64,000 bases of DNA from Clostridia bacterium (GTDB taxonomy: Bacteria; Bacillota; Clostridia; RUG12999): positions 1 to 64,000 of the forward strand of contig JAFQMF010000014.1 in assembly GCA_017396395.1 (NCBI GenBank), read 5' to 3'. A model generated the notes under the pieces. The model was not told where the DNA came from. It saw only the letters and a program-made list of their open reading frames with translations, and searched no databases. Positions 15,863 to 24,097 of the stretch are shown here, piece by piece (within the stretch, counting starts at the first letter, position 1; the number at the start of each line of letters is the position of its first letter). Position numbers and translations under genes: made by a program.

Positions 15863-16204
15863 ATGGAAGATTGTCTTTTTTGTAAAATTATAAAGGGTGA
15901 AATTCCTTCAAGTAAGGTTTTTGAAAATGAATATGTATATGCATTTAATGATATAAACCCTGTTGCCCCAGTGCATATTCTTGTTATTCCGAAAGAGCAT
16001 ATTTGCTGTGCCGACAAGGTAGATGAAAAAAACAGCATTTATATTGCAAAGGTATTTGAAGCCATTTCCCAAATTGCAAAAAATCTTGACCTTAAAGAGG
16101 GATACCGAATTGTAAACAATTGCGGCGAAAATGCAGGGCAGACTGTTTTTCATATGCATTTTCATTTAATTGCCGGCACAAACTTTGGCTGGCCACCATG
16201 CTAA
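15863..16204 (+). CDS. HIT family nucleotide-binding protein (HinT-like)
   Basis: The 113-residue protein starts CLFCKIIKGEIPSSKVFE, the HinT signature with a Cys pair, and ends with the histidine triad HMHFHLIAG (His-x-His-x-His, about 98-102). Family members hydrolyse adenosine phosphoramidates such as AMP-lysine or aminoacyl-AMP. That fits a position 30 bases behind an aminoacyl-tRNA synthetase, because leaked aminoacyl-adenylates are substrates. A strong GGAGG site precedes ATG 15863. Full length, cytoplasmic. Confidence 0.95.
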   Translation: MEDCLFCKIIKGEIPSSKVFENEYVYAFNDINPVAPVHILVIPKEHICCADKVDEKNSIYIAKVFEAISQIAKNLDLKEGYRIVNNCGENAGQTVFHMHFHLIAGTNFGWPPC

Positions 16205-16269
16205 AGATTAGAGTTTGAGGTCTTTAAACTCAGAAAGGAAGCTTTCCCTGGAAAGACATATGAAAAGTA

Positions 16270-16842
16270 ATGAAAAGTAACTTTTTTGCCTTTTTAAGCA
16301 GAATGAAATATATTAACCGCTGGGGACTTATGCGTAACAGCTATGTGGAAAATATTCAGGAGCACAGCTTGCAGGTAGCAATGATTGCTCACGGACTTGC
16401 GGTTATAAGAAACAAATATTATGGCGGAAATGTGGACGCCAGAACAGTGGCAACCGTTGCTATGTACCACGATGCCAGCGAAATTATAACAGGTGATTTG
16501 CCTACCCCTGTAAAATATCATAATAAAGAAATAATTTCTTCGTATAAAGATTTGGAGAAGATGGCAAACGAAAAAATTATTGGATTTTTACCTGATAAAA
16601 TGAAAGAAGACTATAAAGATATTTTCTTTTGCAGGGATGAAGAAATTTGTAAAATTGTAAAAGCGGCAGACAAACTGGGAGCTTATATTAAATGTATTGA
16701 GGAAACTAATGCAGGCAATAATGAGTTTTCTACTGCAAAAGAATCCGTTGGCAATTGGCTTGATAACTGTGATTTGCCGGAGGTAAAATTTTTTATGGAA
16801 AACTTTCTGGAAGGCTTTTCACTTACCCTTGACCAGATGTAG
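16270..16842 (+). CDS. HD-domain 5'-deoxynucleotidase (YfbR-like)
   Basis: The 190-residue protein has the HD metal-binding set: ENIQEHSLQVAMIAH with His 31, and MYHDASEIITGDLPTPVKYHN with HD at about 66-67. The sequence GDLPTPVKY is close to the YfbR signature, an enzyme that removes the 5' phosphate of dNMPs. The start context is odd: a 10-base unit (ATGAAAAGTA) is repeated, giving a decoy ATG at 16260 that opens a six-codon frame closing just before the real ATG 16270. It lies between the HIT and GH78-like genes, with 12 bases to the latter. Confidence 0.88.
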   Translation: MKSNFFAFLSRMKYINRWGLMRNSYVENIQEHSLQVAMIAHGLAVIRNKYYGGNVDARTVATVAMYHDASEIITGDLPTPVKYHNKEIISSYKDLEKMANEKIIGFLPDKMKEDYKDIFFCRDEEICKIVKAADKLGAYIKCIEETNAGNNEFSTAKESVGNWLDNCDLPEVKFFMENFLEGFSLTLDQM

Positions 16843-16854
16843 GAGATTATTTAT

Positions 16855-18516
16855 ATGAGTATTGTTAGAGATGACAGAGTCAGAGATTATATAATGCCGA
16901 AAAAAGTGATTTTTACAACAGGAGATACTGTGGAAAATCATAGCAGACTTCTTGATAATTCTAAAGCTCCTCAGGCATCCTTTGATGGAAGTAATGTTAC
17001 CCTGTTAAAACCTCAGGGTGGATTTTTGCTTGATTTTGGAAAGGAATATCACGGCGGTGTGCAGATTATTGTGCAGAATATCGGAGAAAGTGCTGAGGGT
17101 AAACAGGCAAAACTCCGTGTTCGTTTTGGTGAATCTGCTATGGAGGCAATGAGTAATATTGGCGAAAAAGGTGCTACAAATGACCATTCTCCCAGAGATG
17201 TGGAAATCGCTGTTTCTCAGCTTGGAAGTGTTGAGGTGGGAGCTACTGCTTTTCGTTTTGTAAGAATAGATTCCCTTTATGACGGAGAAATTTCTATAAA
17301 GCTTGTAAGAGCAGTATATCTTCACAGAGACCTTGAGTACAAGGGGAGCTTTAAATGTAATGATGAGCTTTTAAATGAGATATGGAAAGTAGGTGCCTAT
17401 ACAGTAGAACTAAATATGGGAGATTATGTATGGGACGGAGTGAAAAGGGACCGACTTGTGTGGATAGGGGATATGCATCCCGAAACCTCCACAATTCAGG
17501 CAGTTTTTGGGTATGATAAGGCGGTGCCTAAAAGTCTTGATTTAGTAAAGGCAGATACAAAACCCACATCCTGGATGAACGGAATACCGTCTTACTCTCT
17601 TTGGTGGATAAGAATTCAGCACGACTGGTATATGCACACAGGAGATAAAGAGTATCTTCTTTGCCAAATAGATTACTTAAAACAGCTTATAGATAATATT
17701 TCAGCACATATAAAAGAAGACGGAACAAATGATATAGGGGAAGGAAGATGGATAGGATATTTTATAGACTGGCCTACATCTGAAAATCCCGTTGCCCAAA
17801 GGGGCGGTGTACATGCTATTTTAGTGCAGGCTTATAAAGATGCTAAAGAAATCTTTACTGAAACAAATGAAAATGAGTATGCAGTAAAATGTGAAAAAAT
17901 TCTTTTTTATCTTGAAAAGAATAAGCCATCTCACGGAAACAGCAAGGCGGCGGCATCTCTTTTGGCTCTTAGTAAGGTGCTGGATGCAAAACAGGTTAAT
18001 GAAACCCTTTTAAAAGAAAATCCATATAGTGATATATCAACTTTTTTAGGATATTATGTTTTAAAAGCAAGAGATCTGGCAGGGGATACAGAAGGTGCTC
18101 TTGACCTTATAAGAGTGTTCTGGGGTGAAATGTTAAAGCTTGGTGCTACCACCTTCTGGGAAGATTTCAATATGGACTGGTCAAAGGGTGCAAAGTCTAT
18201 TGACACCATATTAAAAGAAGGCGAATATGATGTTCACGGAGATAACGGTGCATATTGCTATAAAGGATACCGCCACAGCTTTTGTCACGGCTGGGCATCA
18301 GGGCCTACCGCTTTTCTTTCAGAATGTGTGCTTGGTATAAGACCGGCTGAGCCAGGCTTTAAAAAGGTAAACATTAAACCTTCTCTTGGTAATTTGCAGT
18401 ATGCAGAAGGAGAATATCCTACTCCATACGGAAGTATTTACGTAAAGCACGAAAAACAATCTGACGGAAGTATTAAAACTGATGTTAAACTTCCTGAGGG
18501 TGTAGAAATTGCATAA
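16855..18516 (+). CDS. Alpha-L-rhamnosidase-like six-hairpin glycosidase (GH78 type)
   Basis: At 553 residues it is short for GH78 proteins, which usually have 700-1000. An N-terminal beta-sandwich covers about 1-160. The (alpha/alpha)6 catalytic barrel follows and carries VWDGVKRDRLVWIGDMHPE, equivalent to the GH78 acid motif DxxxRDxxxWxGD. The CHGWASGPTAFL segment near 480 also fits. A small C-terminal beta domain (PTPYGSIYVKHEK) ends the protein. There is no signal peptide, so it should act in the cytoplasm on imported oligosaccharide or glycoside. No sugar transporter or rhamnose pathway gene is adjacent; the neighbours are housekeeping genes. Rhamnose specificity is inferred from the fold only. 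Confidence 0.84.
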   Translation: MSIVRDDRVRDYIMPKKVIFTTGDTVENHSRLLDNSKAPQASFDGSNVTLLKPQGGFLLDFGKEYHGGVQIIVQNIGESAEGKQAKLRVRFGESAMEAMSNIGEKGATNDHSPRDVEIAVSQLGSVEVGATAFRFVRIDSLYDGEISIKLVRAVYLHRDLEYKGSFKCNDELLNEIWKVGAYTVELNMGDYVWDGVKRDRLVWIGDMHPETSTIQAVFGYDKAVPKSLDLVKADTKPTSWMNGIPSYSLWWIRIQHDWYMHTGDKEYLLCQIDYLKQLIDNISAHIKEDGTNDIGEGRWIGYFIDWPTSENPVAQRGGVHAILVQAYKDAKEIFTETNENEYAVKCEKILFYLEKNKPSHGNSKAAASLLALSKVLDAKQVNETLLKENPYSDISTFLGYYVLKARDLAGDTEGALDLIRVFWGEMLKLGATTFWEDFNMDWSKGAKSIDTILKEGEYDVHGDNGAYCYKGYRHSFCHGWASGPTAFLSECVLGIRPAEPGFKKVNIKPSLGNLQYAEGEYPTPYGSIYVKHEKQSDGSIKTDVKLPEGVEIA

Positions 18517-18519
18517 AAC

Positions 18520-18557
18520 AAAAGCTCAAAAATCCCTTAGGATTTTTGAGCTTTTTT
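18520..18557 (+). terminator. Bidirectional terminator, GH78-like and LCP genes
   Basis: AAAAGCTCAAAAATCC (18520-18535) pairs perfectly with 18540-18555 across a CTTA loop and ends in a T-run; the A-run on the other side serves the convergent LCP gene. Confidence 0.9.
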
Positions 18558-18563
18558 GTTTCT

Positions 18564-19772
18564 TTACTGTGCAGGAGTAATAATATCCTTTCCGTTTTCA
18601 TCTACCCCATCATCTCTGTACTGGTAGTCTATAGGCTCCTGATCTTCTTCTAAAGGTTTATGACTTGCTTCGATTTCAAGCAGCATTTCGTCAATTGCAT
18701 CGGTATCTGCAATGTAGTATGAAACCCCGTTTATATCCTTTGCCTCACCGGGAAGCTGATATGTATTAATAGAGTTAACATCAAATTTTGACACAAAGCT
18801 TGCATACTGGAGTGCATCCTGCAGACTAATATTTGTATCAACAAAATCCATAACGGCAGGGATTATCTCTTTGTATTTTTTAATTAAATCCGAATTAAGC
18901 TTCTGCTTGTATAGAGCCATTACAAAGTCGCGTTGAACCTGTGTTCTTGCAATATCTCCCATGGGATAACGCCTGAAACGCACAAGCTGTTCAGCTTTGT
19001 CGCCGTCAAGGTGTTGCTGACCTTCTTTAAGATTTATATACAAATCCTGTTCAGGGTCACTATAATGCATATCCTGAGGAACATAAAAATCAACACCGCC
19101 AATAGCGTCAATCACATTACGGAAGCCTTCGTAATTCATAAATACATAGTTATCAATTTTAACTCCCATAAGATTTTCTACCTGTTCAACAAGAAAATCT
19201 TCATCCCCGATATGTAAAGAAGCATTAATTCTGTGATATCTGTCACCAATTTTAATGCGTGTATCACGAAGGATTGAAATAATATCTACACTTTTAGTCT
19301 GTGCATCAAGCTGCACAAGCATTATTACGTCAGCATTGATTTTCTGCTTGTCCGAGCCGATAACCAGTACATTTTTATCAGTAAGCATAACAGGAGAAAC
19401 TTCATCTACAATTTCAACAAAAAATTCCACTGAGTCACTCCAAGCAATTTTTGCGGCTTCAGAAGAAGAAAATCCATTTTTTCTTAAAGATATGTAATCA
19501 TAAGCAAATATGCCCGCTCTCCAGGCTACCAGCATTAGTGCCGCTACAAGAAGCGTCAAGAAAAGGGAGCGAAGAAAAGTTTTAAAATGAAATTTATACT
19601 TTTTCCTGCGTCGTCTTTTTGGAGCAGAAACAGGAATTTCTTCCTTCATATACTCCTCATATACTTCATCTTTTGGCAATTGAATTTCTTCGTTTAAAAT
19701 GATTTCTTCGTCTGCTTCTATATTGTTCTGAGAAAGATTGTTTTCTTCACCATTAAATTCATTATAATTCAT
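18564..19772 (-). CDS. LytR-CpsA-Psr (LCP) family cell-wall ligase
   Basis: The 402-residue protein has a long acidic cytoplasmic N terminus (1-50), a basic stretch PKRRRRKKYKFHFK, one membrane segment (about 67-90) and an extracellular LCP domain: VLVIGSDKQ near 138, MLVQLDAQTKSVDIISILRDTRIKIG, HRINASLHIG and VRFRRYPMGDIARTQVQRDF. These Arg and Asp residues bind the lipid pyrophosphate in known LCP structures. The family moves teichoic acid or other glycopolymers from undecaprenyl carriers to peptidoglycan. It is a single-gene unit with its own promoter. Confidence 0.94.
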   Translation of the reverse strand: MNYNEFNGEENNLSQNNIEADEEIILNEEIQLPKDEVYEEYMKEEIPVSAPKRRRRKKYKFHFKTFLRSLFLTLLVAALMLVAWRAGIFAYDYISLRKNGFSSSEAAKIAWSDSVEFFVEIVDEVSPVMLTDKNVLVIGSDKQKINADVIMLVQLDAQTKSVDIISILRDTRIKIGDRYHRINASLHIGDEDFLVEQVENLMGVKIDNYVFMNYEGFRNVIDAIGGVDFYVPQDMHYSDPEQDLYINLKEGQQHLDGDKAEQLVRFRRYPMGDIARTQVQRDFVMALYKQKLNSDLIKKYKEIIPAVMDFVDTNISLQDALQYASFVSKFDVNSINTYQLPGEAKDINGVSYYIADTDAIDEMLLEIEASHKPLEEDQEPIDYQYRDDGVDENGKDIITPAQ

Positions 19773-19814
19773 TTTTAAATTCCCCTTGTTAGTGTTTATA
19801 ATGAGATATATTAA

Positions 19815-19843
19815 AGTATATCATTACTATAAATTAAAGTCAA
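19815..19843 (-). promoter_or_regulatory. Promoter of the LCP gene
   Basis: Minus-strand -35 TTGACT (19838-19843) and -10 TATACT (19815-19820) with a 17-base spacer, about 40 bases before the start codon. Confidence 0.8.
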
Positions 19844-19905
19844 GGAATTTACAAAAAATTTACACAATAGAAATATTTGGGTAATAGGCTAATAAAAAAA
19901 TAAAA

Positions 19906-19930
19906 AAATCCTATCTTTTCGATAGGATTT
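19906..19930 (-). terminator. Terminator downstream of tRNA-Pro
   Basis: AAATCCTATC (19906-19915) pairs with GATAGGATTT (19921-19930); on the minus strand the stem is followed by a T-run and starts eight bases after the encoded CCA. Confidence 0.88.
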
Positions 19931-19937
19931 TCGTTTT

Positions 19938-20013
19938 TGGTCGGAGTGACAAGACTTGAACTTGCGGCCCCTAGACCCCCAGTCTAGTGCGCTACCAGCT
20001 GCGCCACACCCCG
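19938..20013 (-). tRNA. tRNA-Pro (anticodon GGG), CCA encoded
   Basis: The minus strand folds as a full cloverleaf of 76 bases. The acceptor arms are CGGGGTG and CACTCCG, the D-arm is GGCGCAGCTGGTAGCGC, the anticodon stem CTAGA/TCTAG closes the loop CTGGGGG (anticodon GGG, proline), and the T-arm contains GTTCAAG. The discriminator base is A and CCA is encoded at 19940-19938. It stands alone between the LCP gene and the NifU-like operon. Confidence 0.96.
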
Positions 20014-20106
20014 ATCTTTTACAACTGACTATGATATTATACCATAGTTTTTTTGAAAATGCAATACCTAATTTGAAAAAATATAAATTTTTTTTGTAAA
20101 ATAATG

Positions 20107-20135
20107 TTGCAAATATTTCCAGATTGTGTTATAAT
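20107..20135 (+). promoter_or_regulatory. Promoter of the NifU-like/GGGtGRT operon
   Basis: -35 TTGCAA (20107-20112) and -10 TATAAT (20130-20135) are 17 bases apart; the leader is about 50 bases. Confidence 0.8.
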
Positions 20136-20191
20136 TATAACAAGTATGTTTATGCTTAAAATTTAAAGCTTTTGAAAGGAGCAGATAGAAT

Positions 20192-20884
20192 ATGAAATAT
20201 TCAGCGGAAGTTGAAGCTATGTGTCCTCTTGCTAAGGGCGCATATCATGGTCCTGCACCTATCCCACAGGAAGGCAAATGGACACAGGTAAAAGAAATTA
20301 AAGACATTTCCGGTCTTACACATGGTATTGGCTGGTGTGCACCTCAGCAGGGTACTTGTAAGCTTACCTTAAATATTAAGGAAGGTATTATTCAGGAGGC
20401 TCTTGTTGAAACAATCGGTTGCTCAGGTATGACTCATTCAGCTGCTATGGCATCTGAAATCCTTGTAGGTAAAACCTTACTTGAAGCACTTAATACAGAC
20501 CTTGTTTGTGACGCTATCAATACAGCTATGAGAGAACTTTTCCTTCAAATTGTATATGGTCGTTCACAGACTGCATTTTCCGAGGATGGTCTTCCTGTAG
20601 GTGCAGGTCTTGAAGACCTTGGTAAGGGACTTCGTTCTCAGGTTGGTACAACATATGCAACACTTAAAAAGGGTCCAAGATATCTTGAACTTGCAGAGGG
20701 TTACATAACAAAGTGTGCTGTTGATAATGAAGGACAGATTATTGGTTACAAGTTTGTACACCTTGGCAAAATGATGGAAATGATTACAAAGGGTATGGAT
20801 GCAAACGAAGCTCTTGAAAAAGCAAGCGGACAATATGGTAGAGTTGATGATGCTGCAAAGCTTATTGACCCCAGACATGAATAA
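20192..20884 (+). CDS. NifU/IscU-like iron-sulfur scaffold-type protein
   Basis: The 230-residue protein resembles the IscU/NifU N-terminal fold between about 45 and 120: GWCAPQQGTCKLTLNIKEG, then VETIGCSGMTHSAAMASEILVGKTL, matching the scaffold pattern with Cys in strand and loop positions and a helix starting near AMASE. It has a C-terminal extension not found in IscU. It is always worth reading together with the next gene (GGGtGRT protein, 21 bases downstream); the two form a conserved pair in anaerobes. Cluster assembly or delivery is inferred from the fold; the client protein is unknown. AAAGGAG precedes ATG 20192. Confidence 0.83.
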   Translation: MKYSAEVEAMCPLAKGAYHGPAPIPQEGKWTQVKEIKDISGLTHGIGWCAPQQGTCKLTLNIKEGIIQEALVETIGCSGMTHSAAMASEILVGKTLLEALNTDLVCDAINTAMRELFLQIVYGRSQTAFSEDGLPVGAGLEDLGKGLRSQVGTTYATLKKGPRYLELAEGYITKCAVDNEGQIIGYKFVHLGKMMEMITKGMDANEALEKASGQYGRVDDAAKLIDPRHE

Positions 20885-20905
20885 TCGAAAAGGAGGAATT
20901 TAAAA

Positions 20906-21904
20906 ATGGCTTTATTTGAAAGTTACGAAAGAAGAATAGATCAGATTAATGCTGAACTTGCAAAACATGGTATTTCCTCCATCGAGGAAGCTAAAAAAAT
21001 CTGTGACGATAAGGGCATAGATGTATATAACATAGTAAAAGGTATTCAGCCTATCTGCTTTGAAAACGCATGTTGGGCATATATCGTAGGTGCTGCAATC
21101 GCTATTAAGGATGGCTGCACAAAGGCTGCAGATGCTGCAGAAAAAATCGGTGTGGGACTTCAGTCCTTCTGTATTCCCGGCTCTGTTGCAGATGACAGAA
21201 AGGTTGGTATCGGTCACGGTAATCTTGGAGCGATGCTTCTTAGAGAGGATACAAAGTGCTTTGCTTTCCTTGCAGGTCACGAATCTTTTGCTGCTGCTGA
21301 AGGTGCTATTGGTCTTGCAAGAAGTGCCAACAAGGCAAGAAAAGAAGACTTAAGAGTTATTCTTAACGGTCTTGGTAAGGACGCAGCTCAGATTATTTCA
21401 AGAATTAACGGATTTACTTATGTGCAGACTCAGTTTGATTACTACACAGGTGAAGTTACTGTTGTAAAAGAAATTGCTTACTCAAATGGGGAACGTTCAA
21501 AGGTTCGTTGCTATGGTGCTGATGATGTTAGAGAAGGTGTTGCTATTATGCACCTTGAAGGTGTTGACGTTTCCATTACAGGTAACTCCACCAACCCAAC
21601 TCGTTTCCAGCATCCTGTTGCAGGTACATACAAAAAAGAATGTATCGAGCAGGGTAAGAAATACTTCTCTGTTGCATCAGGTGGTGGTACAGGACGTACA
21701 CTTCATCCTGACAATATGGCAGCAGGCCCAGCTTCTTACGGTATGACAGATACAATGGGAAGAATGCACTCTGATGCTCAGTTTGCCGGTTCTTCTTCCG
21801 TTCCTGCTCACGTTGAAATGATGGGACTTATCGGTGCAGGTAACAACCCGATGGTAGGAATGACAGTTGCGGTTGCTGTTGCAATCGAAGAAGCAATGAG
21901 ATAA
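20906..21904 (+). CDS. GGGtGRT family protein
   Basis: The 332-residue protein contains the eponymous motif in SGGGTGRTLHPDNM (about 259-272) of a conserved but functionally uncharacterised family. Other blocks are GLQSFCIPGSVADDRKVGIGHGNLGAML and FLAGHESFAAAEGAIG. No known catalytic motif or membrane segment is seen; Cys residues near 31, 51 and 57 could bind metal. It follows the NifU-like gene with a GGAGG site and ends in a terminator, so the pair is a two-gene operon. I can name the family but not its reaction. Confidence 0.9.
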   Translation: MALFESYERRIDQINAELAKHGISSIEEAKKICDDKGIDVYNIVKGIQPICFENACWAYIVGAAIAIKDGCTKAADAAEKIGVGLQSFCIPGSVADDRKVGIGHGNLGAMLLREDTKCFAFLAGHESFAAAEGAIGLARSANKARKEDLRVILNGLGKDAAQIISRINGFTYVQTQFDYYTGEVTVVKEIAYSNGERSKVRCYGADDVREGVAIMHLEGVDVSITGNSTNPTRFQHPVAGTYKKECIEQGKKYFSVASGGGTGRTLHPDNMAAGPASYGMTDTMGRMHSDAQFAGSSSVPAHVEMMGLIGAGNNPMVGMTVAVAVAIEEAMR

Positions 21905-21932
21905 CCCCTTTTTAATATAACGGTTAAAAAGA

Positions 21933-21962
21933 AAAAGCCAAGTGTATATACACTTGGCTTTT
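21933..21962 (+). terminator. Bidirectional terminator after the GGGtGRT gene
   Basis: Perfect 14-base arms AAAAGCCAAGTGTA (21933-21946) and complement (21949-21962), serving also the convergent MecA-like gene. Confidence 0.88.
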
Positions 21963-21963
21963 G

Positions 21964-22569
21964 TTATATCCGCTGAAGTTCCAGCAGGGCATTATCTTTA
22001 ATAATGCATTTACCGTGCTCCGATAGCATATATGGTAGAATAGTACCTTTTGTGTTTGTGGAAAATTCACTTATTTTTCCTGAAATTGCCTTATAGTAGC
22101 TTTCAAACTGAGGGGGAAGTGTAATATCCAAATAATACATATCCTGATATTCATATAATGTGTTATTTCCTTTTAAAAGCTTAGAGTAAAAGGGATAAAT
22201 TCTGCCAAAACTGCAAATATCCTCAATATTATCAAACTCTGCTACAATACTAAGAAAAGTTTTACAACCTTGAGGCTGAAATTCCTTATCTTTTATTCTG
22301 TGAACAGAACGCTTTTCAGGGGCTATAGTCCTGCCTTGATTTTTTGTGACAAAAATTTCATAAACATTATTTTTACAAGGGCCTGCCTCTACAACTACCT
22401 GACAGTTGCGAAAGGAAATACCTGTTTCTTTTTCAGCCGCTCCTATAAGGTCCAGCATCATGGCATTATAATCAGGAATTTTGTTGCCGTAAAGGTTACT
22501 CCACTGAGTTATTTCACTGCTTTTAAGCTGAATTTTTATTCTATTTTCATTAATTTTTTTTATAATCAT
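21964..22569 (-). CDS. MecA-like adaptor protein
   Basis: The 201-residue protein starts IIKKINENRIKIQL, close to the MecA start (IERINENTI), and has a C-terminal region with TFLSIVAEFDNIEDICSFGRIY and LYEYQDMYYLDI, which fits the MecA C-terminal domain (the part that binds ClpC). The middle linker is short. MecA-type adaptors present substrates to ClpC; a clpC gene lies at 54117-56552. The targets in this organism are unknown and the N-terminal half is divergent, so the substrate set may differ from competence factor ComK. Confidence 0.75.
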   Translation of the reverse strand: MIIKKINENRIKIQLKSSEITQWSNLYGNKIPDYNAMMLDLIGAAEKETGISFRNCQVVVEAGPCKNNVYEIFVTKNQGRTIAPEKRSVHRIKDKEFQPQGCKTFLSIVAEFDNIEDICSFGRIYPFYSKLLKGNNTLYEYQDMYYLDITLPPQFESYYKAISGKISEFSTNTKGTILPYMLSEHGKCIIKDNALLELQRI

Positions 22570-22678
22570 ATATTTCTACTCCAAAAAATGTATGATACTA
22601 TTATACCTTCATTTGCAAAAAAAAGCAATAGCAAAACATCAGTTTTTTTGTCTTTTATGTGTAAAATGGAAAAAACTC

Positions 22679-22707
22679 TTGTAATATGCGTTTTTTTGTT
22701 GTATAAT
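22679..22707 (+). promoter_or_regulatory. Promoter of the rnf operon
   Basis: -35 TTGTAA (22679-22684) and -10 TATAAT (22702-22707), spacer 17 bases, about 45 bases before the rnfC ATG. Confidence 0.75.
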
Positions 22708-22760
22708 TATTACTATATAATAGGAACAATTATATCCATAAAGTTTAACGGAGGTGCCAT

Positions 22761-24083
22761 ATGGGCATTAAAACTTTCAAAGGCGGTATTCATCCAGGCT
22801 ATATGAAAAAGCTTACAAAAAAATCTCCAATTATAAAACTTGAGGCAGGAAGACAGGTTGTAATTCCTCTTCAGCAGCATATAGGTAAAATATGTGACCC
22901 TCTTGTTAATAAGGGAGATTATGTAAAAGTAGGGCAGATAATAGGCGATGTAGATGCCTATGTTTCCTCACCTGTACATTCTTCTGTTTCTGGTACTGTT
23001 GTGGCAGTAGAACCAAGACTTTCCAATGGCGGTGTAGAGGTAAATTCTGTTGTTATTGAAAATGACGGTGAGTATATTGAGGATGATACTTTAAATTTAA
23101 AGGGCAACTATGAGGAAATGTCCCGTGAGGAACTAATAGAAACTATCCGTAAGGCGGGTATTGTTGGTATGGGCGGTGCAGGCTTTCCTATGCACATTAA
23201 GCTTGACCCTAAGGATAGAAATATCAAATACATAATTCTAAACGGTGCAGAGTGTGAGCCTTATCTTTCTTCTGACCATCGTACTATGATGGAACACGCT
23301 GATGAAATGATTTTTGGTATTAATGTTATGATGAAAATTTTAGGGGCAAGGCGTGCATTTATTGGCGTTGAAGATAACAAGCCTGATGTTATAGGACTGC
23401 TTCTAAAAAAAGGTCTGCCATATCAAATTGAAGTTGTTCCCCTTGAAACAAAATATCCTCAGGGCTCGGAAAAACATCTTATTAAAGCAATTACTGAAAT
23501 TGAAGTGCCACATGGTAAGCTTCCCGCAGATGTGGGGGTGGTGGTAAATAATATTGATACCTGCATTTCCCTTTATAATGCTCTTGTACTTGGAAAACCC
23601 CTATATAGAAGAAGAGTTACGGTTTCAGGTAAAGCAGTTAAAAATCCAGGCGTATATGACGTTCCTGTAGGTATGAGCTTCCGTGAAGTATTTGAAGCGG
23701 CAGGGGGATTTACCAAAGATCCTAAGAAAATCATTATGGGAGGACCTATGATGGGTGCGGCACAGATTTCTCTTGATGTGCCGATTGTAAAAACCACTTC
23801 CGGAATACTTGCATTTACCGAAAAAGAAGGAAGAGTGTATAAAGAAAGTCCTTGCCTTAAATGCGGAAAGTGCGTAGATGTTTGTCCTATGAACTTAATG
23901 CCGTATGTAATATCAAAAGCGGCAAGAAACGATGATATAGAAAAAGCGGCAAGGTATCATGCGTCAGACTGTATAGAATGTGGCTCATGTTCATATACCT
24001 GCCCATCACACAGATATTTGGTAGAGGGTATTCGCCTTGCTAAAACAAAGGTAACTGCCCTTGAAAAAAGTCAGAAAAGATAA
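22761..24083 (+). CDS. rnfC: Rnf complex subunit RnfC
   Basis: RnfC is the NADH-binding peripheral subunit. The 440-residue protein has an N-terminal barrel-sandwich part (GGIHPGY, then VKVGQIIGDVDAYVSSPVHSSVSG), the FMN/NADH-binding region GIVGMGGAGFPMHIKL near 132-147, and two [4Fe-4S] motifs, CLKCGKCVDVCP (about 370) and CIECGSCSYTCP (about 409). Compared with proteobacterial RnfC it lacks the long Ala/Lys-rich C terminus. GGAGG precedes ATG 22761. First gene of rnfCDGEAB, the gene order typical of Clostridia. Confidence 0.97.
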   Translation: MGIKTFKGGIHPGYMKKLTKKSPIIKLEAGRQVVIPLQQHIGKICDPLVNKGDYVKVGQIIGDVDAYVSSPVHSSVSGTVVAVEPRLSNGGVEVNSVVIENDGEYIEDDTLNLKGNYEEMSREELIETIRKAGIVGMGGAGFPMHIKLDPKDRNIKYIILNGAECEPYLSSDHRTMMEHADEMIFGINVMMKILGARRAFIGVEDNKPDVIGLLLKKGLPYQIEVVPLETKYPQGSEKHLIKAITEIEVPHGKLPADVGVVVNNIDTCISLYNALVLGKPLYRRRVTVSGKAVKNPGVYDVPVGMSFREVFEAAGGFTKDPKKIIMGGPMMGAAQISLDVPIVKTTSGILAFTEKEGRVYKESPCLKCGKCVDVCPMNLMPYVISKAARNDDIEKAARYHASDCIECGSCSYTCPSHRYLVEGIRLAKTKVTALEKSQKR

Positions 24084-24097
24084 AGGAGGAATACAAA

